From Colletes latitarsis (Eukaryota > Arthropoda > Insecta > Hymenoptera > Colletidae): a stretch of DNA of 64,000 nucleotides. This document shows positions 25,081 to 37,982 of this stretch, one piece after another. Each line of letters opens with the position of its first letter. The stretch's first letter is position 1. The stretch covers positions 42,604,001-42,668,000 of the forward strand of contig NW_027488365.1 of assembly GCF_051014445.1 (NCBI RefSeq). The letters are read 5' to 3'. Both the position numbers and the translations under genes were made by a program. Below the pieces are notes generated by a model. The model saw only the letters and a list, made by a program, of their open reading frames with translations. It was not told the origin of the DNA and did no database searches.

Positions 25081-28000
25081 GCATCTGGCTTATGCTTTCG
25101 CCTTTTTCGCAAACTTGTTGGCTAGATCCTGGGTTTTTTTCGTGTTTGAATCACGTAGTAATGTGGTAACACAATGAAGCAGTCAATTAACCCTTGTTTC
25201 GATCAATATTTTGGAGGATAACACCGGTCAGGTCTGGGTAAGGTCTGGGTTATGCCCGCATCTGGCTCATGATTATGCCTTAATCGCAAACTTGTTGGCC
25301 AGATCCTGGGTTTTTTCCGTGTTTGAATCACGTAGTAATGTTGTAGGACACTGAGGCAGTCAATTAAACGTGGTTTCGATCAATATTTCAGAGGATAACA
25401 CCGGTTAGGTCTGGGTTAGGTCGGGGATATGCGCGCATCTGGCATATACTTTTGCATTTTCCGCAAACTTGTTGGCTAGATCCTGGGTTTTTTTCGTGAT
25501 TGAATCACGTAGTAATGTGGTAACACACTGGAGCAGTCAATCAAACCTGGTTTCGATCAATATTTTAGAGGATAACACCGGTTAGGTCTGGGTTAGGTCT
25601 GGGATATGCGCGCATCTGGCATATACTATCGCCTTTTTCGCAAACTTGTTGGCTAGATCCTGGGTTTTTTCCGTGTTTCAATCACGTAGTAATGTGGTAC
25701 CACACTGAGGTAGTCAATTAAACCTGGTTTCGATCAATATTTCAGAGGATAACACCGGTTAGGTCTGGGTTAGGTCTGGGTTATGCCTGCATCTGGCTCA
25801 TGATTTTGCCTTCTTCGCATACTTGTTGGCCAGATCCTGGGTTTTTTTCGTGTTTGAATCACGTGGTAATGTGGTACGACACAGAAACAATTCATTAAAC
25901 CTGAATTCGGACAGTATTTTAGAGGATAACACCGGTTAGGTCTGGGTTAGGTCTTGGATATGCGCGCATCTGGCTTATACTTTCTCCTTTTTCGCAAACT
26001 TGTGGGCTAGATCCTGGGAATTTTCGGGTTCGAAGCACGTAGTAATGTGGTAACACACTGAAGCAGTCAATTAAACCTGGTTTCGATCAATATTTTAGAG
26101 GATAACACCGGTTAGGTCTGGGTTAGGTCTGGGATATGCGCGAATCTGGCATATACTTTTGCCTTTATCGCAAACTTGTTGACTAGATCCTGGGGTTTTT
26201 TCGTGATTGAATCACGTAGTAATGTGGTAACACACTGGAGCAGTCAATCAAACCTGGTTTCGATCAATATTTTAGAGGATAACACCGGTTAGGTCTGGGT
26301 TAGGTCTTGGATATGCGCGCATCTGGCTTATACTTTCTCCTTTTTCGCAAACTTGTGGGCTAGATCCTGGGAATTTTCGGGTTCGAAGCACGTAGTAATG
26401 TGGTAACACACTGAAGCAGTCAATTAAACCTGGTTTCGATCAATATTTTAGAGGATAACACCGGTTAGGTCTGGGTTAGGTCTGGGATATGCGCGCATCT
26501 GGCATATACTTTTGCCTTTATCGCAAACTTGTTGACTAGATCCTGGGGTTTTTTCGTGATTGAATCACGTAGTAATGTGGTAACACACTGGAGCAGTCAA
26601 TCAAACCTGGTTTCGATCAATATTTTAGAGGATAACACCGGTTAGGTCTGGGTAAGGTCTGGGTTATGCCCGCATCTGGCTCATGATTTTGCCTTTTTCG
26701 CATACTTGTTGGCCGGATCCTGGGTTTTTTTCGTGTTTGAATCACGTAGTAATGTGGTAACACAATGAAGCAGTCAATTAACCCTGGTTTCGATCAATAT
26801 TTTGGAGGATAACACCGGTCAGGTCTGGGTAAGGTCTGGGTTATGCCCGCATCTGGCTCATGATTATGCCTTCATCGCAAACTTGTTGGCCAGATCCTGG
26901 GTTTTTTCCGTGTTTGAATCACGTAGTAATGTTGTAGGACACTGAGGCAGTCAATTAAACCTGGTTTCGATCAATATTTTAGAGGATAACACCGGTTAGG
27001 TCTGGGTTAGGTCTGGGTTATGCCCGCATCTGGCTTATGCTTTCGCCTTTTTCGCAAACTTGTTGGCTAGATCCTGGGTTTTTTTCGTGTTTGAATCACG
27101 TAGTAATGTGGTAACACAATGAAGCAGTCAATTAACCCTTGTTTCGATCAATATTTTGGAGGATAACACCGGTTAGGTCTGGGTTAGGTCTGGGTTATGC
27201 CCGCATCTGGCTCATGATTTTGCCTTTTTCGCAAACTTGTTGGCCAGATCTTGGGTTTTTTTCGTGTTTGAATCACGTAGTAATGTGGTCCCACACTGAG
27301 GCAGTCAATTAAACCTGGTTTCGATCAATATTTTAGAGGATAACGCCGGTTAGGTCTGGGTTAGGTCTGGGAAATGCGCGCCTCTGGCTTATACTTTCGC
27401 CTTTTTCGCAAACTTGTTGGCTAGATCCTGGGTTTTTTTCGTGTTTGAATCACGTAGTAATGTGGTAATACAATGAAGCAGTCAATTAAACCTGGTTTCG
27501 ATGAATATTTTAGAGGATAACGCCGGTTAGGTCTGGGTTAGACCTGGGAAATGCGCGCATCTGGCTTATACTTTCGCCTTTTTCGCAAACTTGTTGGCTA
27601 GATCCTGGGTTTTTTTCGTGTTTGAATCACGTAGTAATGTGGTAACACACTGAAGCAGTCAATTAAACCTGGTTTCGATCAACATTTTAGAGGATAACGC
27701 CGGTTAGGTCTGGGTTAGATCTGGGAAATGCGCGCATCTGACTTATACTTTCTCCTTTTTCACAAACTTGTTGGCTAGATCCTGGGTTTTTTCGGGTTCG
27801 AATCACGTAGTAGTGTGGTAACACACTGAGGCAGTCAATTATCCTGGTTTCGATCAATATTTTAGAGGATAACACCGGTTAGGTCTGGGTTAGGTCTGGG
27901 ATATGCGCGCATCTGGCGTATACTTTCGCCTTTTTCGCAAACTTGTTGGCTAGATCCTGGGTTTTTTCCGTGTTTGAATCACGTAGTAATGTGGTACCAC

Positions 28001-31000
28001 ACTGAGGTAGTCAATTAAACCTGGTTTCGATCAATATTTCAGAGGATAACACCGGTTAGGTCTGGGTTAGGTCCGGGATATGCCCGCATCTGGCTCATGA
28101 TTTTGCCTTCTTCGCATACTTGTTGGCCAGATCCTGGGTTTTTTTCGTGTTTGAATCACGTAGTAATGTGGTAACACACTGAAGCAGTCAATTAAACCTG
28201 GTTTCGATCAATATTTTAGAGGATAACACCGGTTAGGTCTGGGTTATGCCCGCATCTGGCTCATGATTTCGCCTTCTTCGCATACTTGTTGGCTAGATCC
28301 TGGGTTTTTTTCGGGTTTGAATCACGTGGTAATGTGGTACGACACAGAAACAATCCATTAAACCTGGATTCGGACAGTATTTTAGAGGATAACACCGGTT
28401 CGGTCTGGGTTAGGTCTGGGATATGCGCGCATCTAGCTTATACTTTCTCCTTTTTCGCAAACTTGTTGGCTAGATCCTGGGTTTTTTTCGTGATTGAATC
28501 ACGTAGTAATGTGGTAACACACTGAAGCAGTCAATCAAACCTGGTTTCGATCCATATTTTGGAGGATAACACCGGTTAGGTCTGGGTAAGGTCTGGGTTA
28601 TGCCCGCATCTGGCTCATGATTTTGCCTTTTTCGCATACTTGTTGGCCGGATCCTGGGTTTTTTTCGTGTTTGAATCACGTAGTAATGTGGTAACACAAT
28701 GAAGCAGTCAATTAACCCTGGTTTCGATCAATATTTTGGAGGACAACACCGGTCAGGTCTGGGTAAGGTCTGGGTTATGTCCGCATCTGGCTCATGATTA
28801 TGCCTTCATCTCAAACTTGTTGGCCAGATCCTGGGTTTTTTCCGTGTTTGAATCACGTAGTAATGTTGTAAGACACTGAGGCAGTCAATTAAACCTGGTT
28901 TCGATCAATATTTTAGAGGATAACACCGGTTAGGTCTGGGTTAGGTCTGGGTTATGCCCGCACCTGGCTTATGCTTTCGCCTTTTTCGCAAACTTGTTGG
29001 CTAGATCCTGGGTTTTTTTCGTGTTTGAATCACGTAGTAATGTGGTAACACAATGAAGCAGTCAATTAACCCTTGTTTCGATCAATATTTTGGAGGATAA
29101 CACCGGTTAGGTCTGGGTTAGGTCTGGGTTATGCCCGCATCTGGCTCATGATTTTGCCTTTTTCGCAAACTTGTTGGCCAGATCTTGGGTTTTTTTCGTG
29201 TTTGAATCACGTAGTAATGTGGTCCCACACTGAGGCAGTCAATTAAACCTGGTTTCGATCAATATTTTAGAGGATAACGCCGGTTAGGTCTGGGTTAGGT
29301 CTGGGAAATGCGCGCCTCTGGCTTATACTTTCGCCTTTTTCGCAAACTTGTTGGCTAGATCCTGGGTTTTTTTCGTGTTTGAATCACGTAGTAATGTGGT
29401 AACACAATGAAGCAGTCAATTAAACCTGGTTTCGATGAATATTTTAGAGGATAACGCCGGTTAGGTCTGGGTTAGACCTGGGAAATGCGCGCATCTGGCT
29501 TATACTTTCGCCTTTTTCGCAAACTTGTTGGCCAGATCCTGGGTTTTTTCCGTGTTTGAATCACGTAGTAATGTGGTACCACACTGAGGCAGTCAATTAA
29601 ACCAGGTTTCGATCAATATTTTAGAGGATAACGCCGGTTAGGTCTGGGTTAGGTCTGGGAAATGCGCGCCTCTGGCTTATACTTTCGCCTTTTTCGCAAA
29701 CTTGTTGGCTAGATCCTGGGTTTTTTTCGTGTTTGAATCACGTAGTAATGTGGTAACACACTGAAGCAGTCAATTAAACCTGGTTTCGATCAACATTTTA
29801 GAGGATAACGCCGGTTAGGTCTGGGTTAGATCTGGGAAATGCGCGCATCTGGCTTATACTTTCTCCTTTTTCACAAACTTGTTGGCTAGATCCTGGGTTT
29901 TTTCGGGTTCGAATCACGTAGTAGTGTGGTAACACACTGAAGCAGTCAATTATCCTGGTTTCGATCAATATTTTAGAGGATAACACCGATTAGGTCTGGG
30001 TTAGGTCTGGGATATGCGCGCATCTGGCGTATACTTTCGCCTTTTTCGCAAACTTGTTGGCTAGATCCTGGGTTTTTTCCGTGTTTGAATCACGTAGTAA
30101 TGTGGTACCACACTGAGGTAGTCAATTAAACCTGGTTTCGATCAATATTTCAGAGGATAACACCGGTTAGGTCTGGGTTAGGTCCGGGATATGCCCGCAT
30201 CTGGCTCATGATTTTGCCTTCTTCGCATACTTGTTGGCCAGATCCTGGGTTTTTTTCGTGTTTGAATCACGTAGTAATGTGGTAACACACTGAAGCAGTC
30301 AATTAAACCTGGTTTCGATCAATATTTTGGAGGATAACACCGGTTAGGTCTGGGTTAGGTCTGGGTTATGCCCGCATCTGGCTCATGATTTTGACTTCTT
30401 CGCATACTTGTTGACCAGATCCTGGGTTTTTTCGGGTCGAATCACGTAGTAGTGTGGTAACACACTGAAGCAGTCAATTATCCTGGTTTCGATCAATATT
30501 TTAGAGGATAACGCCGGTTAGGTCTGGGTTAGATCTGGGAAATGCGCGCATCTGGCTTATACTTTCTCCTTTTTCACAATCTTGTTGGCTAGATCCTGGG
30601 TTTTTTCGGGTTCGAATCACGTAGTAGTGTGGTAACACACTGAAGCAGTCAATTATCATGGTTTCGATCAATATTTTAGAGGATAACACCGGTTAGGTCT
30701 GGGTTAGGTCTGGGATATGCGCGCATCTGGCATATACTTTCGCCTTTTTCGCAAACTTGTTGGCTAGATCCTGGGTTTTTTCCGTGTTTGAATCACGTAG
30801 TAATGTGGTACCACACTGAGGTAGTCAATTAAACCTGGTATCGATCAATATTTCAGAGGATAACACCGGTTAGGCCTGGCTTAGGTCTGGGTTATACCCG
30901 CATCTGGCTCATGATTTTGCCCTCTTCGCATACTTGTTGGCCAGATCCTGGGTTTTTTTCGTGTTTGAATCACGTAGTAATGTGGTAATACACTGAAGCA

Positions 31001-31040
31001 GTCAATTAAACCTGGTTTCGATCAATATTTTAGAGGATAA
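25081..31040 (+). repeat. Mixed satellite monomers with a 353-bp dimer repeat and a repeat of ~1.93 kb
   Basis: Satellite only. GTCTTGGATATGCG with its GGGAATTTTCGGG neighbour occurs at ~25,951 and ~26,304, two monomers apart. The GGCCGGATCC block near 26,701 recurs near 28,635, a spacing of 1,934 bp. That is 11 monomers less about one 11-bp contraction, and an 11-bp-contracted monomer is visible at ~28,230. The six-monomer type of 22-25 kb reappears in parts at ~27.7, 29.8 and 30.5 kb. Confidence 0.75.
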
Positions 31041-31891
31041 CACCGGTTAGGTCTGGGTTATGCCCGCATCTGGCTCATGATTTTGCCTTTTTCGCAAACT
31101 TGTTGGCCAGATCTTGGGTTTTTTTCGTGTTTGAATCACGTAGTAATGTGGTAACTCACTGAAGCAGTCAATTAAACCTCGTCTCGCTCAGTATTTTAGA
31201 GGATAACACCGGTTAGGTCTGGGTTATGCCCGCATATGGCGCATGATTTTGCCTTCCTCGCATACTTGTAGGCCAGATCCTGGGTTTTTTTCGTGTTTGA
31301 ATCACGTAGTTATGTGGTAACACATATAAGCAGTCAATTAACCCTTGTTTCGATCCATATTTTGGAGGATAACACCGGTTAGGTCTGGGTTAGGTCTGGG
31401 TTATGCCCGCATCTGGCTCATGATTTTGCCTTTTTCGCAAACTTGTTGGCCAGATCTTGGGTTTTTTTCGTGTTTGAATCACGTAGTAATGTGGTAACTC
31501 ACTGAAGCAGTCAATTAAACCTCGTCTCGCTCAGTATTTTAGAGGATAACACCGGTTAGGTCTGGCTTAGGTCTGGGTTATACCCGCATCTGGCTCATGA
31601 TTTTGCCTTCTTCGCATACTTGTTGGCCAGATCCTGGGTTTTTTTCGTGTTTGAATCACGTAGTAATGTGGTAATACACAGAAGCAGTCAATTAAACCTG
31701 GTTTCGATCAATATTTTAGAGGATAACACCGGTTAGGTCTGGGTTATGCCCGCATCTGGCTCATGATTTTGCCTTCTTCGCATACTTGTTGGCCAGATCC
31801 TGGGTTTTTTTCGTGTTTGAATCACGTAGTAATGTGGTAACCCACTGAAGCTGTCAATTAAACCTGGTTTCGATCAATATTTTAGAGGATA

Positions 31892-31906
31892 ACACCGGTT
31901 AGGTCT
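31892..31906 (+). other. Paralogous empty insertion site
   Basis: The 15-bp target sequence ACACCGGTTAGGTCT occurs here once and uninterrupted. The upstream sequence matches the left flank of the retroelement at a constant offset of 5,587 bp. It includes the rare CCCACTGAAGCTGTC variant. The downstream sequence matches the right flank, including CTGAAGGAGTC and GATCATTATTTTAG. This is a satellite block copied from, or ancestral to, the one that took the insertion. A second such site is at 61,491-61,505. Confidence 0.85.
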
Positions 31907-34900
31907 GGGTTATGCCCGCATCTGGCTCATGATTTTGCCTTCTTCGCATACTTGTTGGCCAGATCCTGGGTTTTTTTCGTGTTTGAATCACGTAGTAATG
32001 TGGTACCACACTGAAGGAGTCAATTAAACCTGGTTTCGATCATTATTTTAGAGGATAACACCGGTTAGGTCTGGGTTAGGTCCGGGATATGCGCGCATCT
32101 GGCTTATACTTTCGCCTTTTTCGCAAACTTGTTGGCCAGATCCTGGGTTTTTTCCGTGTTTGAATCACGTAGTAACGTTGTACCACACTGAGGCAGTCAA
32201 TTAAACCTGGATTCGGACAGTATTTTAGAGAATAACACCGGTTAGGTCTGGGTTAGGTCTAGGTTATGCCCGCATCAGGCTCATGATTTTGTCTTCTTCG
32301 CATACTTGTTGGCCAGATCCTGGGTTTTTTTCGTGTTTGAATCACGTAGTAATGTGGTAACACACTGAAGCAGTCAATTAAACCAGGTTTCGATCAATAT
32401 TTAAGGGGATAACACCGGTTAGGTCTGGGTTAGGTCAGGGATATGCGCGCATCTGGCTTATACTTTCGCCTTTTTCGCAAACTTGTTGGCCAGATCCTGG
32501 GTTCTTTCCGTGTTTGAATCACGTAGTAATGTGGTACCACACTCAGGCAGTCAATTAAACCTGGATTCGGACAGTATTTTAGAGAATAACACCGGTTAGG
32601 TCTGGGTTAGGTCTGGGTTATGCCCGCATCAGGCTCATGATTTTGCCATCTTCGCATACTTGTTGGCCAGATCCTGGGTTTTTTTCGTGTTTGAATCACG
32701 TAGGAATGTGGTAACACACTGAAGGAGTCAATTAAACCTGGTTTCGATCATTATTTTAGAGGATAACACCGGTTAGGTCTGGGTTAGGTCCGGGATATGC
32801 CCGCATCTGGCTCATGATTTTGCCTTCTTCGCATACTTGTTGGCCAGATCCTGGGTTTTTTTCGTGTTTGAATCACGTAGTAATGTGGTAACCCACTGTA
32901 GCAGTCAATTAAACCTGGTTTCGATCAATATTTTAGAGGATAACACCGGTTAGGTCTGGGTTATGCCCGCATCTGGCTCATGATTTTGCCTTCTTCGCAT
33001 ACTTGTTGGCCAGATCCTGGGTTTTTTTCGTGTTTGAATCACGTAGTAATGTGGTACCACACGGAAGGAGTCAATTAAACCTGGTTTCGATCATTATTTT
33101 AGAGGATAACACCGGTTAGGTCTGGGTTAGGTCCGGGATATGCGCGCATCTGGCTTATACTTTCGCCTTTTTCGCAAACTTGTTGGCCAGATCATGGGTT
33201 TTTTCCGTGTTTGAATCACGTAGTAACGTTGTACCACACAGAGGCAGTCAACTAAACCTGGATTCGGACAGTATTTTAGAGAATAACACCGGTTAGGTCT
33301 GGGTTAGGTCTGGGTTATGCCCGCATCTGGCTCATGATTTTGCCTTCTTCGCATACTTGTTGGCCAGATCCTGGGTTTTTTTCGTGTTTGAATCACGTAG
33401 TAATGTGGTAACACACTGAAGCAGTCAATTAAACCAGGTTTCGATCAATATTTAAGGGGATAACACCGGTTAGGTCTGGGTTAGGTCAGGGATATGCGCG
33501 CATCTGGCTTATACTTTCGCCTTTTTCGCAAACTTGTTGGCCAGATCCTGGGTTTTTTCCGTGTTTGAATCACGTAGTAATGTGGTATCACACTCAGGCA
33601 GTCAATTAAACCTGGTTTCGATCAATATTTCACAGGATAACACCGGTTAGGTCTGGGTTAGGTCTGGGTTATGCCCGCATCTGGCTGATGATTTTGCCTT
33701 CTTCGCATACTTGTTGGCCAGATCCTGGGTTTTTTTCGTGTTTGAATCACGTAGTAATGTGGTAACACACTGAAGCAGTCAATTAAACCAGGTTTCGATC
33801 AATATTTAAGGGGATAACACCGGTTAGGTCTGGGTTAGGTCAGGGATATGCGCGCATCTGGCTTATGCTTTCGCCTTTTTCGCAAACTTGTTGGCCAGAT
33901 CCTGGGTTTTTTCCGTGTTTGAATCACGTAGTAATGTGGTACCACACTCAGGCAGTCAATTAAACCTGGTTTCGATCAATATTTCACAGGATAACACCGG
34001 TTAGGTCTGGGTTAGGTCCGGGATATGCCCGCATCTGGCTCATGATTTTGCCTTCTTCGAATACTTGTTGGCCAGATCCTGGGTTTTTTTCGTGTTTGAA
34101 TCACGTAGTAATGTGGTAACCCACTGAAGCAGTCAATTAAACCTGGTTTCGATCAATATTTTAGAGTATAACACCGGTTAGGTCTGGGTTATGCCCGCAT
34201 CTGGCTCATGATTTTGCCTTCTTCGCATACTTGTTGGCCAGATCCTGGGTTTTTTTCGTGTTTGAATCACGTAGTAATGTGGTAATACACTGAAGCAGTC
34301 AATTAAACCTGGTTTCGATCAATATTTTAGAGGATAACACCGGTTAGGTCTGGGTTATGCCCGCATATGGCTCATGATTTTGCCTTCTTCGCATACTTGT
34401 AGGCCAGATCCTGGGTTTTTTTCGTGTTTGAATCACGTAGTTATGTGGTAACACATATAAGCAGTCAATTAACCCTTGTTTCGATCCATATTTTGGAGGA
34501 TAACACCGGTTAGGTCTGGGTTAGGTCTGGGTTATGCCCGCATCTGGCTCATGATTTTGCCTTTTTCGCAAACTTGTTGGCCAGATCTTGTGTCTTTTTC
34601 GTGTTTGAATCACGTAGTAATGTGGTAACTCACTGAAGCAGTCAATTAAACCTCGCTTCGCTCAATATTTTAGAGGATAACACCGGTTAGGTCTGGCTTA
34701 GGTCTGGGTTATACCCGCATCTGGCTCATGATTTTGCCTTCTTCGCATACTTGTTGGCCAGATCCTGGGTTTTTTTCGTGTTTGAATCACGTAGTAATGT
34801 GGTAATACACTGAAGCAGTCAATTAAACCTGGTTTCGATCAATATTTTAGAGGATAACACCGGTTAGGTCTGGGTTAGGTCTGGGATATGCGCGCATCTG

Positions 34901-37478
34901 GCTTATACTTTCGCCTTTTTCGCAAACTTGTTGGCCAGATCATGGGTTTTTTCCGTGTTTGAATCACGTAGTAATGTTGTACCACACTGAGGCAGTCAAT
35001 TAAACCTGGTTTCGATCAATATTTTAGAGGATAACACCGGTTAGGTCTGGGTTAGGTCTGGGATATGCGCGCATCTGGCATATACTTTCGCCTTTTTCGC
35101 AAACTTGTTGGCTAGATCCTGGGTTTTTTCCGTGTTTGAATCACGTAGTAATGTGGTACCACACTGAGGTAGTCAATTAAACCTGGTTTCGATCAATATT
35201 TCAGAGGATAACACCGGTTAGGTCTGGGGTAGGTCCGGCATATGCCCGCATCTGGCTCATGATTTTGCCTCCTTCGCATACTTGTTGGCCAGATCCTGGG
35301 TTTTTTCCGTGTTTGAATCACGTAGTAATGTTGTAGGACACTGAGGCAGTCAATTAAACCTGGTTTCGATCAATATTTTAGAGGATAACACCGGTTAGGT
35401 CTGGGTTAGGTCTGGGTTATGCCCGCATCTGGCTTATACTTTCGCCTTTTTCGCAAACTTGTAGGCTAGATCCTGGGTTTTTTTCGTGTTTGTATCACAT
35501 AGTAATGTGGTAACACAATGAAGCAGTCAATTATCCCTGGTTTCGATCAATATTTCGGAGGATAACACCGGTTAGGTCTGGGTTAGGTCTGGGTTATGCC
35601 CGCATCTGGCTCATGATTTTGCCTTTTTCGCAAACTTGTTGGCCAGATCTTGGGTTTTTTTCGTGTTTGAATCACGTAGTAATGTGGTAACACACTGAAG
35701 CAGTCAATTAAACCTCGTTTCGCACAGTATTTTAGAGGATAACACCGGTTAGGTCTGGCTTTGGTCTGGGTTATACCCGCATCTGGCTCATGATTTTGCC
35801 TTCTTCGCATACTTGTTGGCCAGATCCTGGGTTTTTTTCGGGTTTGAATAACGCAGTAATGTGGTACCACACGGAAGCAGTCAATTAAACCTGGTTTCGA
35901 TCAATACTTTAGAGGATAGCACCGGGTAGGTCTGGGTTTCGTCTGGGTTATGCCCGCCTCTGGCTCATGATTTTGCCTTCTTCGCATACTTGTTGGCCAG
36001 ATCCAGGGTTTTTTTCGTCTTTGAATCACGTAGTAATGTGGTAACACACTGAAGCAGTCAATTAAACCTGGTTTCGATCAATATTTTAGAGGTTAACACC
36101 GGTTAGGTCTGGGTTAGGTCTGGGATATGCGCGCATCTGGCTTATACTTTCGCCTTTTTCGCAAACTTGTTGGCCAGATCCTGGGTTTTTTCCATGTTTG
36201 AATCACGTAGTAATGTGGTACCACAATGAAGCAGTCAATTAACCCTGGTTTCGATCAATATTTTGGAGGATAACACCGGTTAGGTCTGGCTTAGGTCTGG
36301 GTTATACCCGCATCTGGCTCATGATTTTGCCTTCTTCGCATACTTGTTGGCCAGATCCTGGGTTTTTTTCGTGTTTGAATCACGTAGGAATGTGGTAACA
36401 CACTGAAGCAGTCAATTAAACCTGGTTTCGATCATTATTTAAGAGGATAACACCGGTTAGGTCTGGGTTATGCCCGCATCTGGCTCATGATTTTGCCTTC
36501 TTCGCATACTTGTTGGCCAGATCCTGGGTTTTTTTCGTGTTTGAATCACGTAGTAATGTGGTACCACACTGAAGGAGTCAATTAAACCTGGTTTCGATCA
36601 ATATTTCACAGGATAACACCGGTTAGGTCTGGGTTAGGTCTGGGTTATGCCCGCATCAGGCTCATGATTTTGTCTTCTTCGCATACTTGTTGGCCAGATC
36701 CTGGGTTTTTTTCGTGTTTGAATCACGTAGTAATGTGGTAATACACTGAAGCAGTCAATTAAACCTGGTTTCGATCAATATTTTAGAGGATAACACCGGT
36801 TAGGTCTGGGTTATGCCCACATATGGCGCATGATTTTGCCTTCCTCGCATACTTGTAGGCCAGATCCTGGGTTTTTTTCGTGTTTGAATCACGTAGTTAT
36901 GTGGTAACACATATAAGCAGTCAATTAACCCTTGTTTCGATCCATATTTTGGAGGATAACACCGGTTAGGTCTGGGTTAGGTCTGGGTTATGCCCGCATC
37001 TGGCTCATGATTTTGCCTTTTTCGCAAACTTGTTGGCCAGATCTTGGGTTTTTTTCGTGTTTGAATCACGTAGTAATGTGGTAACTCACTGAAGCAGTCA
37101 ATTAAACCTCGTCTCGCTCAGTATTTTAGAGGATAACACCGGTTAGGTCTGGCTTAGGTCTGGGTTATACCCGCATCTGGCTCATGATTTTGCCTTCATC
37201 GCATACTTGTTGGCCAGATCCTGGGTTTTTTTCGTGTTTGAATCACGTAGTAATGTGGTAATACACTGAAGCAGTCAATTAAACCTGGTTTCGATCAATA
37301 TTTTAGAGGATAACACCGGTTAGGTCTGGGTTATGCCCGCATCTGGCTCATGATTTTGCCTTCTTCGCATACTTGTTGGCCAGATCCTGGGTTTTTTTCG
37401 TGTTTGAATCACGTAGTAATGTGGTAACCCACTGAAGCTGTCAATTAAACCTGGTTTCGATCAATATTTTAGAGGATA

Positions 37479-37493
37479 ACACCGGTTAGGTCT
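37479..37493 (+). repeat. Target site duplication, 3' side of the element
   Basis: ACACCGGTTAGGTCT, immediately before the poly(T) tract. The last T could equally belong to the poly(A) tail, so the duplication is 14 or 15 bp. It matches 41,174-41,188 exactly. Removing the element and one copy restores a normal 11-bp-contracted satellite monomer. Confidence 0.93.
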
Positions 37494-37520
37494 TTTTTTT
37501 TTTTTTTTTTTTTTTTTTTT
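37493..37520 (-). other. Poly(A) tail of the retrotransposon
   Basis: A run of 28 T on the plus strand, with the first T ambiguous with the target duplication. It is the 3' end of the element on the minus strand. Its length and purity support a young insertion, though homopolymer length is also error-prone in assemblies. No AATAAA-like signal is evident just upstream in the element. Confidence 0.93.
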
Positions 37521-37546
37521 GTCGTGGGGAAAATCTTCGAAAGACT

Positions 37547-37578
37547 CCCTCCCACCTCCTTGGGGAGAGGTGGGAGGG
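37547..37578. other. Inverted repeat, 12-bp stem, 8-nt loop (3' UTR)
   Basis: CCCTCCCACCTC at 37,547-37,558 pairs perfectly with GAGGTGGGAGGG at 37,567-37,578. It is the stem-loop closest to the poly(A), which begins 26 bp away, so it is the best candidate for a 3'-end recognition structure. Confidence 0.8.
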
Positions 37579-37662
37579 GTGTGTGGGATTCCCCGCGCCC
37601 GTACAACGACAGGCGCGGGACCTACCCACTAAAAACCCCACGGTGACCCTTCGGCACGCTTT

Positions 37663-37708
37663 GGGAGGATACCGGGAATCGCTCGAAGCATTCTTCCGGT
37701 ATCCTCCC
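37663..37708. other. Inverted repeat, 13-bp stem, 20-nt loop (3' UTR)
   Basis: GGGAGGATACCGG at 37,663-37,675 pairs perfectly with CCGGTATCCTCCC at 37,696-37,708. The loop can itself form a short GAAT/ATTC and GCT/AGC helix, so the whole could fold as one long interrupted stem. Confidence 0.8.
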
Positions 37709-37736
37709 CGTGCCCGCGCTTTCGCGCCCATCCCCC

Positions 37737-37757
37737 GGGGGGACAATCGGTCCCCCC
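37737..37757. other. Inverted repeat, 8-bp stem, 5-nt loop (3' UTR)
   Basis: GGGGGGAC at 37,737-37,744 pairs with GTCCCCCC at 37,750-37,757. It is short but very GC-rich, with a tight loop. Confidence 0.7.
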
Positions 37758-37774
37758 AGTAGACACACTGCCTC

Positions 37775-37811
37775 ATAGCGGCGGGACGGGGCCACTCCAT
37801 CCCGCCGCTAT
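37775..37811. other. Inverted repeat, 12-bp stem, 13-nt loop (3' UTR)
   Basis: ATAGCGGCGGGA at 37,775-37,786 pairs perfectly with TCCCGCCGCTAT at 37,800-37,811. Confidence 0.8.
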
Positions 37812-37937
37812 CCGTCCCGGGGCCGCGTTTAGTGGCGGCTGCGAGCCCCAACTCGCAACCGCCCGCGACCCCGTTTCCACCCCTCGGCGGCCGGGCGTTC
37901 ATGGCCGCACCAGACCGCCGAGGGTGCCTCCCATTGC

Positions 37938-37982
37938 GTCGGACCGGTAGGGGGAGGTACTCCTACCCCCAACCGGTCCGAC
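37938..37982. other. Inverted repeat, 11-bp stem, 23-nt loop (3' UTR)
   Basis: GTCGGACCGGT at 37,938-37,948 pairs perfectly with ACCGGTCCGAC at 37,972-37,982. The loop carries G-run and C-run segments that can extend the pairing. It lies just after the RT stop codon on the element's sense strand. Confidence 0.78.

Larger units (their letters stand above)
1..37493 (+). repeat. Left arm of ~177-bp satellite array
   Basis: The whole stretch is head-to-tail copies of one monomer. The landmark CATACTTGTTGG recurs at 1, 178, 355 and 532, a period of 177 bp. Each monomer has, in order: a T-tract after GATCCTGGG, the dyad around TTGAATCACG, a second dyad TGTGGTA-ACACA, the block CAGTCAATTAAACCTGG, TTTCGATCAATATTTTAGAGG, ACACCGG, a TTAGGTCTGGG doublet, and a TATGCCCGCATCTGGC tail. 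Monomers differ by scattered substitutions and are grouped into higher-order repeats. All copies have the same orientation. No gene is seen. A centromeric or subtelomeric role is inferred, not shown. Confidence 0.97.
31041..37493 (+). repeat. Satellite with many 11-bp-contracted (~166-bp) monomers
   Basis: From here on many units have a single TTAGGTCTGGG before TTATGCCC instead of two. New markers appear: CCTCGTCTCGCTCAG, GCATATGGCGCATG with CTTGTAGGCC, ACATATAAGCAG, and GGATTCGGACAG followed by GAGAATAACACC. The same markers continue to the right of the retroelement, so the element sits inside this array type and not at its border. Confidence 0.85.

Noticed and set aside
1..37493. CRISPR-like regular repeats
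   Set aside because: The units are contiguous ~177-bp monomers with no unique spacers, and there are no cas genes. This is satellite DNA.
37493..37520. Poly(T) tract as a transcription terminator or microsatellite
   Set aside because: It joins the target duplication on one side and the 3' UTR of a minus-strand LINE on the other, so it is the poly(A) tail.
37486..37902. 138-codon minus-strand frame ending in a lysine run
   Set aside because: It reads through the 3' UTR hairpins into the poly(A) tail, and the lysines are the tail. There is no homology to a known domain.
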